A stretch of DNA of 64,000 bases from Haemaphysalis longicornis (GCA_013339765.2 CM023450.1:105603344-105667343), one strand, 5' to 3'. Counted from the stretch's first letter, positions 48,968 to 64,000 are shown. A program made the numbers and translations. The notes: generated by a model not told the origin, from the letters alone.

Positions 48968-50103
48968 GGCAGAAAGGACGGAACATTCAACGCACACGAA
49001 TGTGACCTCGGCTAATTTCATTTTACCACTTTCAACATGCTGTTACCTTGTTTTACAACGTGCTGTTACGTTGCATGACCACGTACTTCGATTTCAGGCT
49101 TAATGAGGCGCGAATTTAGAGCTCCCGTCACCACGGTTGAATTAAGAATCGTCTCTACGGATATCATATGTAGAACAGCTTGTTTTGCCGTCTTCCTGTA
49201 GCGAAGCGCTTGTATACTGGTGGAGCGAACTTTAACACCTGTGCCATTGCTTCAAACGCTGTGAACGTAGGTACGCACGTAACCATGAAACGCGTCACCA
49301 CGCGAACGACTATGAGTGCGACCCAGCAATCATTGAAATAGCTTGGTACTTTGACTATAGAAACGACCAACCTACAGCCAAATGTAGCCGTAACGGGTTG
49401 CTCAAAAGAAAAAGAAAACAGGCTTTCACTTTCCGTTTACTGGCTTGATTAGGGACCAGATAGGAAATGTTTAAACTGATCTCTTAACCCACCATTGCTA
49501 CAGTTCAGCGTATATTATTTCTGTTTGAATGGCTGTAAGCGCGCAGTTATTCCACTAAGGTTTATTCACACCCTCTTGTGAGGTACATGTTTTGTTCACT
49601 GTGGGCAGGAAGAAGGTTGTACACGTTTTTTTTTTTCGGACGGGTTGAGATACGTTTTCCATGTAGACTTTCCCCTCAACTCATTTAAACAATTCATAAA
49701 ACACAAAAACTTAATATATTGGGTAACCCCTTCTGGTGCCGCTGGGTACCTTTACGTGTACCTCTTTAGAAACCTCGCTGTCCTCCTTAAAGAAATGTTA
49801 TAAAGTCCCACGCGTGCCACAAGCCACAATACTTGAAGTGTAGCCTAAGCTGTCTTTCTATAAGCTTTCGGCTAGGGTTGTCTGGGGCTGCCGAGTCCCT
49901 GCAATCGAAAAGAAAAATGCAGTGGGGGGCTAGAAGAGCTTTACAGAGCCCCAATACATCTATAGGTGAAAGAACTTCAGCACGGCCCGCCGGTTTGTGG
50001 CAGATATTGGATTTTGAGAACTCTGCCACCTGCAATTTCGTGTCTGTGGGTTGTAGCTGTTCCTTCATCTTTTACGTTTTGACAAGTCGTGTTAAATCTA
50101 GTC
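48968..50103. other. No recognisable gene; one possible terminal-exon-like frame
   Basis: On the minus strand, a pyrimidine-rich stretch ending in gattgcag is followed by an open frame (DSAAPDNPSRKLIERQLRL…) to a stop at about 49787. It resembles a 3' splice site plus exon but matches no protein I know. Confidence 0.35.
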
Positions 50104-50163
50104 CATGTGTGTGTGCATGTGTGTGCGTGCGTGTGTGTGTGCGTGTGTGCGTGTGCGTGCGTG

Positions 50164-50208
<45 letters not shown>

Positions 50209-50217
50209 GCGCGCGCG
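50104..50217. repeat. (GT)n/(GTGC)n microsatellite
   Basis: About 114 bp of alternating GT, GTGC and finally CG dinucleotides. Alternating purine-pyrimidine sequence of this kind can adopt Z-DNA. Confidence 0.95.
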
Positions 50218-50710
50218 GCTTTTACAACTACACGACTGTTTGTTGTTGATGTTCCTATACCGATTTCTATTTGCGATTTATATGCATAGATATTCATGGG
50301 TAAGCGAAGTATGCAATACACAAATAAGCAACTTCGCATACTTCAAACGAAGGTACTTTAGAAAACGCAGTAACGCCACGGGGGAATTAAACTTTTTGTT
50401 CGCCGTTCTAGTAATGTAGGCGCATCAGTGAGCTGGAAAAGAAATCGCCGCAAGGGTTTATCAGGGCACAGCGATTTATACGGTACAGCGCCGATTGAAA
50501 ACTTCGCGCGGCGGACGAAGAGGCTCTGCGCGTTTCAACTTCCGAGAGGAAAAGAAGAGCTTCCCGTCCCGTGGGCCGGGCGTGCAAGGTTTACTAAGTG
50601 CATGTATTTACAAAAGGCCTCTGAAGCGCCTTGTTCTGTTCTATGCCATTGTGAAAATTACGCAAGCGCATAAATTACGAAACCAAATCAGTTGTTCTGT
50701 CAAAAAACGC

Positions 50711-50754
50711 CAGCTTCACTACCGGAAACGCCGTATACGCGTGTAGTGAAGCTG
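50711..50754. other. Perfect inverted repeat, 12-bp stem, 20-nt loop
   Basis: cagcttcactac (50711-50722) pairs exactly with gtagtgaagctg (50743-50754). A weaker 9-bp inverted pair (gaagtatgc / gcatacttc) lies around 50306-50343. Confidence 0.75.
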
Positions 50755-50914
50755 AAGAATGTTACTTAAACTAGAGTGTGGCAGACTGCTTGACTGGAGT
50801 CTTTTATGCAAAGCAGGACGCTTTTTTAAAGCGAAGCTTGCTTGGTCTCACTGATGACGGTGTCGTTACCAAAACTAACTGCAGGAAAGCCTAGTTCGCG
50901 CAATGGAAAGGAGC

Positions 50915-51050
50915 ATGATGATGACGATGACGACGACGACGACGATGATGATGATGAAACAAGAATAATACGCCTCCCGTGTTTGGAATCGAACCTGGGT
51001 CCCTCGCGTTATGAAGCTGACGTATGTCCGATTGCGCCATTCCGAGTTGA
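50915..51050 (-). repeat. tRNA(Met)-like SINE with trinucleotide tail
   Basis: On the minus strand a tRNA-like head has box A tggcgcaatcgg (51039-51028), an anticodon-loop-like ttcataa containing CAT, and a perfect box B ggttcgattcc (50995-50985). It is followed by about 20 bp and then a CAT/CGT trinucleotide tail (50957-50915). The CAT anticodon suggests a Met tRNA ancestor. T-stem mismatches and the retroposon-like tail argue against a working tRNA gene. Confidence 0.7.
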
Positions 51051-51216
51051 AGATAGGTTCGGGGTGAGGGGGGGGGGGGGGTGCTTAGCTTTTTCGCGAG
51101 GAATTCGTTTGCTGTCGACTGAGTTTGGACTTCGACTCGCAGGAAGTTTGAACTTTGACCATTGACGCTTGAACTTTGATTGCAGTAGCTTTGACTTTGG
51201 CATTTGGCCATTTTAT

Positions 51217-51385
51217 TTTAGATGCGAAGCATCTCTTGCTCGGGGGGATGTCCCGCGTCCGTGCCCCGTCCGCAGCGCCTCTGATGGTGATTGTGGCAGG
51301 ATGCCCCTAGGAATTGGCCAACCAAAGAATCCATCACGAGATAGCTTCGCGTTCAACCACCATCGTCATCTTCCCGTAGGGAACC
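51217..51385 (+). repeat. Dispersed repeat, copy B (inverted relative to copy A)
   Basis: It starts ttttagatgcgaagcatct, a small hairpin, and contains the block 51281-51385 shared with copy A. A related partial copy, with cacgggaagatgg and aaagcttcgcgtttcaacc, lies at about 51735-51795. The sequence between (51400-51700) has overlapping open frames (for example 65 codons from 51456) that may be remnants of a protein-coding transposon, unrecognised. Confidence 0.55.
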
Positions 51386-51799
51386 GCTGAAGAAGAAGAA
51401 GAAGGAGAAGAAGACAAAGCTGCGAAGAGGAGGGCGTGTACGTCGCTCTCAGCCGGTGCACCACGTCAACAACCTTTACCTCACCAACGCTGACGGAGAC
51501 TACCGATTCTACCACAGAGACGACAACATCGACAAGAACATGATGGACGAGTTTCGGCGCCTCGACAACCACCGCCTACTCACGTCACACAACAGTACTT
51601 GCGTGCCTTTGCCACCGGTGTGGACCCGGACGCGGAATTCCCTCTGGCGCTAGTAAACACCAGATCACTCAACATAACGGCAACACCATGGAACCAGACG
51701 GAACCGCCACGATGCTTCGCATCCTCATCAGTGTTCCCCACGGGAAGATGGTGTAATTTTTTCGCACGTAAGAAAGCTTCGCGTTTCAACCATCCTCGT

Positions 51800-52517
51800 T
51801 ATTAGACCGAGGGATTTGAATTTTGTTTGTTTGCTGATTATCTTAGTGACATTTTCATGACGGTTGCTGCGCGAATTTTGTAATTAGTCATTTGTAAAAC
51901 ATTCTTCCAGAATCGTCTTGAACTATCCCTTGATACTGTGCCGGCCAGCAGTGTATGAAAAAATTTAATAACTGCTAGCTGACGTAGTACTGTCCTCACT
52001 TTCCAGCTATTAGCAGCAGGTGTTGGCTTTACTACGGGAAGAAAAAAAATGCATCTGAAGGATCGCAAAAGTACCTCAATAAACTACAGAAAATGAATTA
52101 CTTTTATCGTAAAAAGAAACCACAGAACATTCGATACTGATAAATCCTACCGTGCTGTGGATCTACAACACCTTTGTGACGGCTCTGTACAAAAAAAAAA
52201 AAAAAAAAGAACGGTGCCAAAAATAGCCGGTAGAATTTCGTTCCAGCGTCGATTCAGACACAATGAGAGCAAGCCTTATGACCGTCAGAGAATAAAAATT
52301 CAAAAATTAAAGCATCCTGCTCAGTAAACGTACGTCACGTATTCTAAAAAAAATCCATTGGCGCGATTTCTTCGTGTCTGACATGCCCGCCAAAGCTTTC
52401 TGCGTCCCTCGTGCTTGTTATAAATGTTACTGTTCACGCGTTCTTACGCCATCACACCGCGAGTGCACCCTCTCTCAGAGCGTAGCCATGTGGCTTACCG
52501 GGTTACCAAGCAGACAT
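51800..52517. other. No recognisable feature
   Basis: AT-rich, with a poly(A) run at 52191-52208. No gene is supported. Confidence 0.5.
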
Positions 52518-52668
52518 TATGTATGTATGTATGTATGTATGTATGTATGTATGTATGTATGTATGTATGTATGTATGTATGTATGTATGTATGTATGTAT
52601 GTATGTATGTATGTATGTATGTATGTATGTATGTATGTATGTATGTATGTATGTATGTATGTATGTAT
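52518..52668. repeat. (TATG)n microsatellite, about 37 units
   Basis: An uninterrupted 150-bp TATG tetranucleotide run. It is open in several frames only because of periodicity. Confidence 0.98.
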
Positions 52669-55295
52669 ATGTAATTTTTACATATATATTTGTATGCATG
52701 TATAAGATCGGTGTTTATATCTATCTCTCAATGCGTGATATTATTTTGGTCACGCGGTATATATGAATCTGATAGGGCACAAGCACGCTAGCATGCAAAT
52801 GTTAAGTAATAGTAATGAACAACAAGGTCCGAAGGGGAGTTTACTGGTTTGCATCTCTCGTGAACTTCCTGCGTTAGGCGGAACAAAGTTGCGACAGAAC
52901 GCATCCTCGCGGAACTCCGCCTGTCTAGTTCACCAGGGCGTTCGTGGCACGCGCTGTGGACAGTTGTGCGATCAGTGAGCCAGACACTGCTTTGATTTGG
53001 CGCGGCGAGTTTAAGCGACACTCATTCCGTCGCGGAAACGAGAATTGAAGTGCTTCGACCGCGAGTCGCAAAGGCGGCGGGCGCCAGAGCCTCGCGCGCC
53101 ATTACATCGTATCCGAGCTCCATCGCCCCCCCCCCCCCCCCCCCCCCCCCCGCGCGCACTCCACAGACAAATTAAAAGCTGCGTGTGGGATTAGAGCGCC
53201 CTAATGGCCTGTTCCTGGGGCTAACCTCGGCGTGGTGCTTGGTGCTAACGAGCGTCGCCTGCGGCAACAGGCGCGGAGAAGAAAAAAAGGGGGGAAGAAA
53301 AACTAAACAGCTGCCTGCCAGCAACAATCTTCTTCTTCGCGTAAACAGAAGTATAAATACCGGAAACTCTTAAAGACAGCTCGAGCCCATGCGAGGGAAA
53401 GAATGCTGCAAGAAAAAAAAAAACATTCTGATGTAATCAAAAGAAACGAAAAGTAAAGGAATCGGAAATGGCGTGTGCGGCGATAAATGCTTTCCACGAA
53501 GTTAGCAACGAGCAAAAAAGAAGGTTCAGTTTTCCCCAGAGAACGCTAAAAGTTACAGGCGAGTGGCTGAATGACGTTACGGGTGTAATGACGCTTTCCA
53601 TGTGACCTTGCGCGAGCATTTCTGCCATTCCCCTTAGACTAAAAAAAGTTAAAACAGATAGAGGGCAGGTGGTCTAATGCAGCTTTCAAGGCAAAAAAGA
53701 AAAAGCTTCACGACAGCAGCAAGATAGTGTTGTTGTTTCAGAAGATATTGAGGGAAATGTTTTTACACAGTTCCACACATTATGCGCAAACACCCAGTAC
53801 CAATCGTTATTGCGTTATTCTGAAAAGTAAGTTTTCCCGGCTCTGTGGAGCCTATACCAGTATCTGTGAATATTGCAACCTCTAGAATCCCTTTACGCAC
53901 AATGCTGCGCAGTTTAGGGCGCCATAATGGATGACTCCAACGCGTGACTACAACACGAGCGTACACTGGGGCTTCTCAATTTCTATTCAATCTTGCTTGT
54001 GCATTAATAACGTCCTCCTCCTCCTTCTCCTCCTCCTCCTCCTCCTCCTGCTCTGAAACTCCTCGCGGAGAATCCGTGGCTGTCCGAGGATTATGCCGGG
54101 AATAGGACTATCCACATGCAAAAAACAAATACCGCATTGCGTCCTACACAGTTCGCAGTGAGTCCGAGAATGATAATCGATAAGTCCCACCGTTACGTAG
54201 TCTTATGTTCGACCATATTTAAAAACCAACAGGCTTAACACAAGTAAAAAATGGATAGACATTTTGTCATCAGTGATCACTGGCAAGCGAGGGATAATTT
54301 TGAAACCCGTCATTCTCTTGGCAGTACCCAGTCTGTTATACTCTAGAGCTATGAGTGGAATAAAATCAAAGTGCATATTTTGAGATAACTTATATTTCTA
54401 ACAAAGGCGGCAAAAAAGGAAAGAAATTCGGCTGATATTCAGCAACAAAACCAGACGCAGGAGACAAAGGGTAGGGAAACAAGATCTGCAGTAATTTTCT
54501 TCAACTAACGATGCCCATCGAGATTTTGCGAATCAACTTCCGGATAACTCGACGGAAAATGAACGTTGGACGAGATTTCGTTAATTTATTTGTTGGTTGT
54601 GAAGTTCGGCAGTCGACACACGGGTTTTGTTTTCTTGTCACCAACTTCGGGTGTAATATATAGCCGCGTACTGTAAAAAGAAATTTTGATGTTAAGGCTT
54701 CTATAAAAAATGCAGAAAAAACAAATTCATAACAACCTTACAAAAACCTCAAAAATCTTAGTACAGCAGGAAAAACAGCTCGTTATATTTTAACAAGAAG
54801 GTACTTCGGAAGACAACACCTGTGGCACATGATCATCCCGATATTGAGAATAATGAAATTTAAAAAAAAATCTTCGGGATATATTTATAGGCGAATTTGT
54901 ATTTTATACATACAGCATTGAATGCCCATGATGCATTTTCAATTAAGGCCGTAAATGATGGCTATTCAGCTGCACTTGCTGCGGAAAGTTGAAACTGGTG
55001 TCTGAACGTTATGTTCTGAAAATTGATTCCTTATTATGTTGCTCGTAATAATTTTGCAGCTCCGACGAATGTGCGCAGCTAAAAGAAATTTAGCAATAGA
55101 AAAAAAGGAAGAAAGCGCGCATATAGCTAATTTTATTTACACGAATTCCGCTGCTACGCTTCTTCAGGTCTCGACGCATGTTTTTCTGACCAGAATTTAG
55201 CCTTTAAATTTCTGGCATAAGGGGCGTGGCGCCATCTTTGTGCTAGCATTTGTTAGAGCCTCACTGGAATGAACAAAACACAGGGTTTACTTGTA

Positions 55296-55298
<3 letters not shown>
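52669..55298. other. No gene; C26 tract and (CTC)n
   Basis: 26 consecutive C occupy 53126-53151 (G-quadruplex/i-motif potential), and a CTC trinucleotide run lies at 54013-54049. The rest is A/T-rich with no recognisable domain. Confidence 0.55.
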
Positions 55299-55354
<56 letters not shown>

Positions 55355-55389
55355 TATAATATATATATATAATATATATATTATATATG
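55299..55389. repeat. (AT)n microsatellite
   Basis: About 90 bp of TA dinucleotide with a few AATA interruptions towards the right end. Confidence 0.97.
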
Positions 55390-59165
<3,776 letters not shown>

Positions 59166-59879
59166 AGGGATAAAAGAAATATACAACAGGACGAAGAGCT
59201 GTGGTGGGAGCCAGGGGTCCTGTGGCCCCGCTTTGGCACCCTAACTTATATTCGATTTGTGTCCTATGGTTCAGCCTACACGACAAATGTCATGCTTAGT
59301 GTGTGTTCGACAAGGCGTTGGGGACAGGTGCTGGGAATCAACGTAAGGCGAAGCTTTCATCGTGGCAAGGCTGAGTTCGAATGGACTTGCATATGTCACA
59401 TTTATAGTTTTATTATGCTTGGCGTAGTTACTAATTTTATCGACCCCAGGACGATGCGTTGTTAAGCGCCGGGTATGGTATGACAGTGGAACCACACCTT
59501 CGCAAATTTTACGTGGCCGGAAGACGAGTGAGACGTACCCATGGTAGGTGATAATATACACAATCGTCAGTTCTCCACGGTGTTCTTCAGAGGTAGACGA
59601 GGATGGCGCATTGCGCCTTTGCCTACTTCCTTTCCTGCTCGTGACAATGTCGTTGGCATAGACTGACGGCTTCAGGCAGTCTTTGCGGATGAGTTCCCGA
59701 GCGATTTCTAAGTGGCCAGTTTAAAGAATAACTGCGAAAAGCTAGAGCATTGCCGTATGCCTTCATTTATGAGTACGGAAGGACTGTCGACCATCCCGGC
59801 TGAGGATTACGGTCATAGCTGCGAGAAAGGCGCGCACATGATTGCACATTTGTTCCCGGCAGTCCATTGCCGCAAGATT
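59166..59879. other. No recognisable gene
   Basis: Possible upstream remains of the LINE cannot be recognised. No domain or repeat was identified before the RTE fragment. Confidence 0.4.
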
Positions 59880-59955
59880 CACCATCATCATCAACAACAA
59901 CAACAACAATGTATCTACACCAACTGCAGGGCAAAGGCCTCTTTGCAAGATTACT
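59880..59955 (-). mobile_element. RTE LINE 3'-end fragment
   Basis: The minus strand reads aggcctttgccctgcagttgg, then gtagatacattgttgttg and ATGATGATGG. This is the same 3' terminus (ggccttcgtcctgcagtgg plus ATG-type tail) as the RTE at 44151. Only about 75 bp remain. Confidence 0.7.
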
Positions 59956-61290
59956 AGGAGTGAATTCAAGGGCCTTCGACAGGGCCGGATCTAGAATTGC
60001 TCTAGTCAGGATTGTAGGCCCGTCGTTTATGTCTCGTTTCATCTGGATCTAACAGTCCTGCGTCAGGGTCCGTATCTGTTATTTGATGAAATAAACAATT
60101 CTGTTATTTTATGAAATAAACAATTTCAAACCTAACGCAATGCGTGGTGGTGTGTCCTTCAGTGCTTACATAGAAAGAAATACTCCGGCTTCGCTATGGT
60201 TGAAGCCTTGCGCGACTTAGTAGTGCAAGCTTCGCAAATTTTTTTGTCTCATTTGGTCAAGGGCAGCCTCACTGTCTAGAAGTATAGGGAGCTCAAGATT
60301 TGAGAAAGTTCGTTGGTCGTTCCAGCGTAATCTGGTAAAGGCCGGTAGTGCCCTTCTCTGGTAGATATTTGATTTTTTCTGAACAGTGATCAGTGGCGGG
60401 TGCGTCGAGAAAAAAATGAAAGCCGTTGCACTCAATGTAAAAGCTGTCGGAAGTGCAGAGAGTGAATCGCCATAACTGGCTGTGGCGCCATAATCCGCTC
60501 ACTCTTACCACCCATCATGCTCTTCGCCGCCCTGTCTCATTCCTCTCCTGTGGAATTCAACGGAGGTTTGTCCAATGCATTTGAAATTTCCCGCCTCCGT
60601 AGTGCTCGCTCGCCCCCTGCCTAAAACTGCGCCAGCGAGAGTTCTGTTCTTTTAGTGCTTGACTTTCCTCCGGCTCGTGCCGAGGTTGCCCCGCCACTTT
60701 TTTTTTTTTTTTTTGCTCACGATCGTAAAAACCAACCCAACGAGCGTTCCTAACTAACCAAACGCGGGCGCTGCCGGTTAATTACGTTTATTTTGCCTCA
60801 AATGTACCTGCACTTTTTCTTTGCGCTAAACAACGGGGAGGTGTATGACAAGCGCCAGCGGCTCAGGAGTTTCGAACGCTTATGACTATATAAACCACTT
60901 GGCTTTCGAAGCCTCTGTGGGACGCCGCGACTACAGAACGCCGTGTGGCTCTACTTGGGTCCAGCGAGCGAGCTACGACAAGGCGAGCACTTAAAGTGCT
61001 CTGCACGTAAAACGAAATATGACAAGAAACTTTCAACGCCGCAATCCTCGTGAAAATTCCACCCGCTCCATGCGCAGAGAACTGTTTACACGCAGGAACT
61101 GAGGCTTGCGCGGGAGCTATGGAACCACGCAGTCGCTGCCCCGGCAGCATATTCACAATCCATATCCTGTTCACAATCCATAGCCTATTCACAATACATA
61201 TCCTTATTCGTTGTAAGATAACAGCGGCGCACCCGCCAAGCATTCCAGCATTGGAAACTTTCCGGAAATGCAAGAGTGGAGTAAAGAAAG
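59956..61290. other. No recognisable gene
   Basis: Two imperfect copies of 'ctgttattt(t/g)atgaaataaacaattt' sit side by side at about 60075-60125. A T20 tract lies at 60697-60714. A TATA-like ctatataaacc at about 60886 has no initiator at the expected distance. Confidence 0.45.
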
Positions 61291-61292
61291 CT

Positions 61293-61365
61293 TTGCCGCC
61301 ATTGAGATTTGAACCTCGCTCTGCCGGCTTTGAATGCAAACATTTAGCCCACTACGCTTCGGTTC
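61293..61365 (-). repeat. tRNA-derived sequence, minus strand
   Basis: The minus strand reads gcgtagtgggctaaatg (box A-like), then about 30 bp, then gaggttcaaatctc (box B, 61316-61303). Boxes and spacing fit an RNA polymerase III internal promoter. The rest does not fold as a tRNA, so it is a SINE head or tRNA pseudogene. Confidence 0.5.
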
Positions 61366-62413
61366 GTTCTCTAAAATCACTCAAAATTGCTCAGCGTCTA
61401 TCGCATTTCGCAACCGTAGCAACGCTGCAACCACAGCAACCATACCATAGCATACCTGCGAAGTTTCCCTAATTTTCCTGGATACTCCCGAATTTTGATG
61501 GTTTTGTACGATTTATTGTACGACTGAAACAAAAACCTACCGGAAATACATCCGAGTTTGGCAAAATCTTTCTCCAAGTCTGGCCTCATTGCGCCGGAGC
61601 CACCGGACAATCCAATCCAATTCTACAGCATTTGACATTGGTGTCGGTAATAAGCTTGAAAAGTGTAGTCGGCCATATGCAGAAGTTGGACCGGTCAGTA
61701 CAGCACAACGCTGAAGGCGAGGCGCATTTTAGCGTAACAGAAAAAAAGTACCCACTTTGGAACATCCATGTCCAACAGCCATTGGTAACGTTCTTTGAGC
61801 GGGATGCCGCAGGGGCGAACATTTTTACGCTCGACAGTATTCCCAGGACTCCCTGAAAAGGACTTCCAGCCAAGTTGAAGATTTAGCAAGTGACCAGTGG
61901 TGGTGGCTGTTGATAATTTTGGACGGCTCAGTGCTGTTTCTGTTCTGTTGTCACTAAATGAAAAATGCATGTAAAATTTTAAATTCTGTTCATATTAATC
62001 CCCCCAGCCCCACAATCAGATTTCCATAATGCCACCCTGGCTTACCTGGAAGACATGCCATAAAAACGCTGCTCCTATAACAACCATAGCAATCATGATG
62101 ACGCGAATGCGCCCGCTCCTGTCACTCTAACTGGTGGTGAAGTGACAGGAACAAATGCAGTTACATGATCAGCACAGCATGAGCTGCACTTGGACACAGT
62201 TGACGCAGCTAGGACTGATTACGTAGCGGAGAGGGGTGCAGTCGCTCTCTGCAAACCTACACATGCCATTCGATCATCCGATCAATCTGCCGCTGCCTGT
62301 GCAGTCGCTATCGCAGTGGCACCGAGGCCAGAGTAACCACTTATTAATAAGGACCGTAGGCGCAGCAATGCTGGGCGACAGCGATCGTGTCGTCTAGAAA
62401 AGTACTGAAGGAG
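61366..62413. other. No recognisable gene
   Basis: Frames on both strands at 61400-61970 overlap each other and show no known domain. The short exact repetition 'ttcacaatcca' occurs just upstream, at about 61150-61180. Confidence 0.4.
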
Positions 62414-62422
62414 GCGCAAAGT

Positions 62423-62658
62423 TTGATTGATTGTAGGATATAACGCGCCGACGCAATGCAGGTGATGAGGCGCGCCGCAGTGGGGGTCTCCGGGTTAATT
62501 TTGACCACCTGGGGATCTTTAACGTGCGCCGAAATCTCGTACACACGAGCGTTCTTGCTTTTCGCCTCCATCAGAAAAGCGTGCCGCTGCGGAAGGGATT
62601 CGAACACGCGTCCTCGTGCTCAGCACAACGCCTTAGCGTCTGAGCCACCGCGGCGGGT
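62423..62658 (-). repeat. SINE (Ruka-like), minus strand, with 9-bp TSD
   Basis: The minus strand starts acccgccgcggtggctcag, shows box A, a partly decayed box B (gtgttcgaatccc), the gatggaggcgaaaagc block and ccccaggtggtcaaaattaa, and ends in (CAAT)n. The exact duplication gcgcaaagt flanks it at 62414-62422 and 62659-62667. Confidence 0.95.
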
Positions 62659-62667
62659 GCGCAAAGT

Positions 62668-63451
62668 ATCGCGACTTCTACGGAAAGAGGAACGGCGGTG
62701 TTCTAATGCAGCCAGCCGGTGATGCTACCGGGGCAGTCGCAATGCTGAACAAGCAAAGCAAATACGAAGAGCATGCACCGAACAGCATCATTACCGAAGA
62801 GCTCACTTGTATAAGGACGAAACAAGGGTCCTACAATCGCAAATGCCGATTGATCGTAGCGGTGAACGAAGAGCTCAGTTGGACAATGAACAAGTCTTAG
62901 CTTGACGCGTCTTTGACGCAGAATTCGTCCGTCAACAAGGTGTCCGCTACAGACATCACAAACGGCAGCGAGAGCACCCTTGCGACGAATACTTTAGACA
63001 AGGTGTCTTCGAAAACGAATTCGGAAGCTCGTGTAACGTGCGCGAAAAATTGTAGTTGTGGTCTTAAGTCACAAAAGCGCACTCGAATCACTTTTACAAG
63101 CTACGTGAAGCATTTCTCGACGTTTCCGGATGAAGTAGTAGCAGCATAACAACCACAAAACAAAATAGACTGCAAATAATATAAATGAAATGTTGTGTTT
63201 GCCTAATTTACGGATGTCGCCCTCCATTTCAATAACGTATAGCTCTTCTGGAAGTATCGATCATGCGTTAACATTGCTACCACCCGCAATTTTTTCGCCC
63301 TCTAGAGCTGGTATAAAATTGCAGTGTTGGAAGGGCGTTTTTAAGTTCTCACGTTACTTCGACGGTGTCTCGCGCCGTTGCACCAAACATCGCAGCATAT
63401 GACGACAAGCACCCGGTCATTACTAGCAAACCCTTCGCATTGTTTAAGAAA
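62668..63451. other. No recognisable gene
   Basis: Short plus-strand frames (62706-62900 and 62913-63149) match no family I know. Confidence 0.45.
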
Positions 63452-63462
63452 CTCCCAAAGGG

Positions 63463-63846
63463 TTTACTTTGGCAGTTGTCTTCGTGACGTGCGCTAGGAC
63501 TTGAGCCACATATTATGTGAATGTGTGCGGTATACTGTAGCTAGTACGTCCTTTTTAGTGCTCTTAGGCCAGCCGATTTCTAGAGGGCTAAGGCCAAGTG
63601 ACGTTTTAGGCCCTTGGTCTAACTTAAGACGGTCATCTGTAGCGACAAAATCTCTATTGGCGTTTGTACAAAGTACAGGTCTTGATCAGACTCTTTGAAT
63701 AAGACTTCATTAGTGAGAGCATCAACGCCGTTATAGTCATCAACATCACTTCAACAGTTTCATTTTTTCTCATTCACCTGGTGTAGCAAACTAGGTGCCT
63801 TTGCCAGGCCAACCTCACCAGTACCATTAAAGACTATTCTCTCTCT
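63463..63846 (+). mobile_element. 5'-truncated GPW-tail LINE with 11-bp TSD
   Basis: Only the last domain of the ORF survives: a zinc-knuckle-like LSHILCECVRY, then VLGPWSN and SLLAFVQSTGLDQTL, with a stop at 63696-63698. A 148-bp 3' UTR containing gtagcaaac...gccaggcc...ccattaaagactattctctct follows. Perfect 11-bp repeats ctcccaaaggg (63452-63462 and 63847-63857) flank it, so both insertion ends are known. It is homologous to the copies at 10285 and 48660. Confidence 0.92.
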
Positions 63847-64000
63847 CTCCCAAAGGGCAATCTGCGTGATTCTTTTGGGAAGTTCAAGGAAAAGACAACT
63901 GTGGCAAATTGAGGTCGTACCTTTCTACCCCTAAATTGTAAATTAGGGCTACATGCCCGCGTGCATTCAATTTGTGGTTTACAGCTGTTGTAACACCTGT

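Noticed and set aside
49787..50068. Terminal exon preceded by a splice-acceptor-like sequence (minus strand)
   Set aside because: The acceptor motif is weak evidence alone and the encoded sequence is unrecognised; it is mentioned only in the interval description.
52374..52766. Met-Tyr-Val-Cys repeat 'protein'
   Set aside because: An artefact of the TATG tetranucleotide repeat.
60217..60511. Minus-strand frames as a possible third LINE C-terminus
   Set aside because: Some resemblance to LINE tail composition, but no zinc-knuckle, RNase H or 3' UTR match could be shown.

Overview
This window looks like intergenic or intronic DNA from a large, repeat-rich arthropod genome, most likely an ixodid (hard) tick. 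The main evidence is at least six copies, plus decayed ones, of a tRNA-headed SINE ending in (CAAT)n that I recognise from memory as the Ruka-like type of ixodid ticks. There are also tick-style RTE and RNase H-bearing LINEs, BEL/Pao and Ty3/Gypsy gag fragments, hAT-like and other MITEs, and very long microsatellites. I found no convincing host protein-coding gene, rRNA or functional tRNA gene. The longest open frames (about 150-260 codons) are transposon-derived, low-complexity, or of a length expected by chance in 64 kb.

Layout. 1-3183: no recognisable gene; poly(A) runs and a small 16-bp tandem array. 3184-4600: a fold-back element, a minus-strand promoter/leader/poly(A)-signal unit between 9-bp direct repeats, and a 140-bp tandem duplication in a tRNA-like sequence. 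4600-10280: mostly unannotatable, with a perfect 23-bp-arm palindrome at 5621-5670 and a headless SINE near 9800. 10280-13400: a LINE 3' end, an 88-bp-arm hairpin (11316-11510) beside an AT microsatellite, and a hAT-like MITE with an 8-bp target duplication. 17-27 kb: (GA)60, three SINEs, and a GC-rich MITE with 48-bp inverted repeats. 31.7-37.5 kb: a CA repeat, a SINE, a complete 1.6-kb BEL/Pao-like LTR element (two 121-bp LTRs, PBS, gag, purine tract, 5-bp target duplication), a decayed SINE, and a Ty3/Gypsy LTR plus gag fragment. 38-41 kb: a TTAA-flanked MITE, (CCCT)n, and a SINE whose tail has grown to about 200 bp. 42-51.8 kb: a dispersed repeat present twice in opposite orientation, a decayed RTE LINE, a twin-primed (5'-inverted) LINE insertion with a perfect 14-bp target duplication, and a Met-like tRNA-derived SINE. 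52-64 kb: (TATG)n, a 26-C tract, AT and GA microsatellites, an RNase H LINE remnant, an RTE 3' fragment, another SINE, and a 5'-truncated LINE with an 11-bp target duplication.

Nothing here forms an operon-like system. The biology is layered retrotransposition: LINEs and their tails seed microsatellites, SINEs insert with 9-12 bp target duplications, and non-autonomous LTR and MITE elements add hairpins. The best candidates for something new are the 88-bp hairpin, the compact gag-only LTR element, and the minus-strand TATA/initiator/stem-loop/poly(A) unit. Identities and boundaries were read by eye; no database search was possible.
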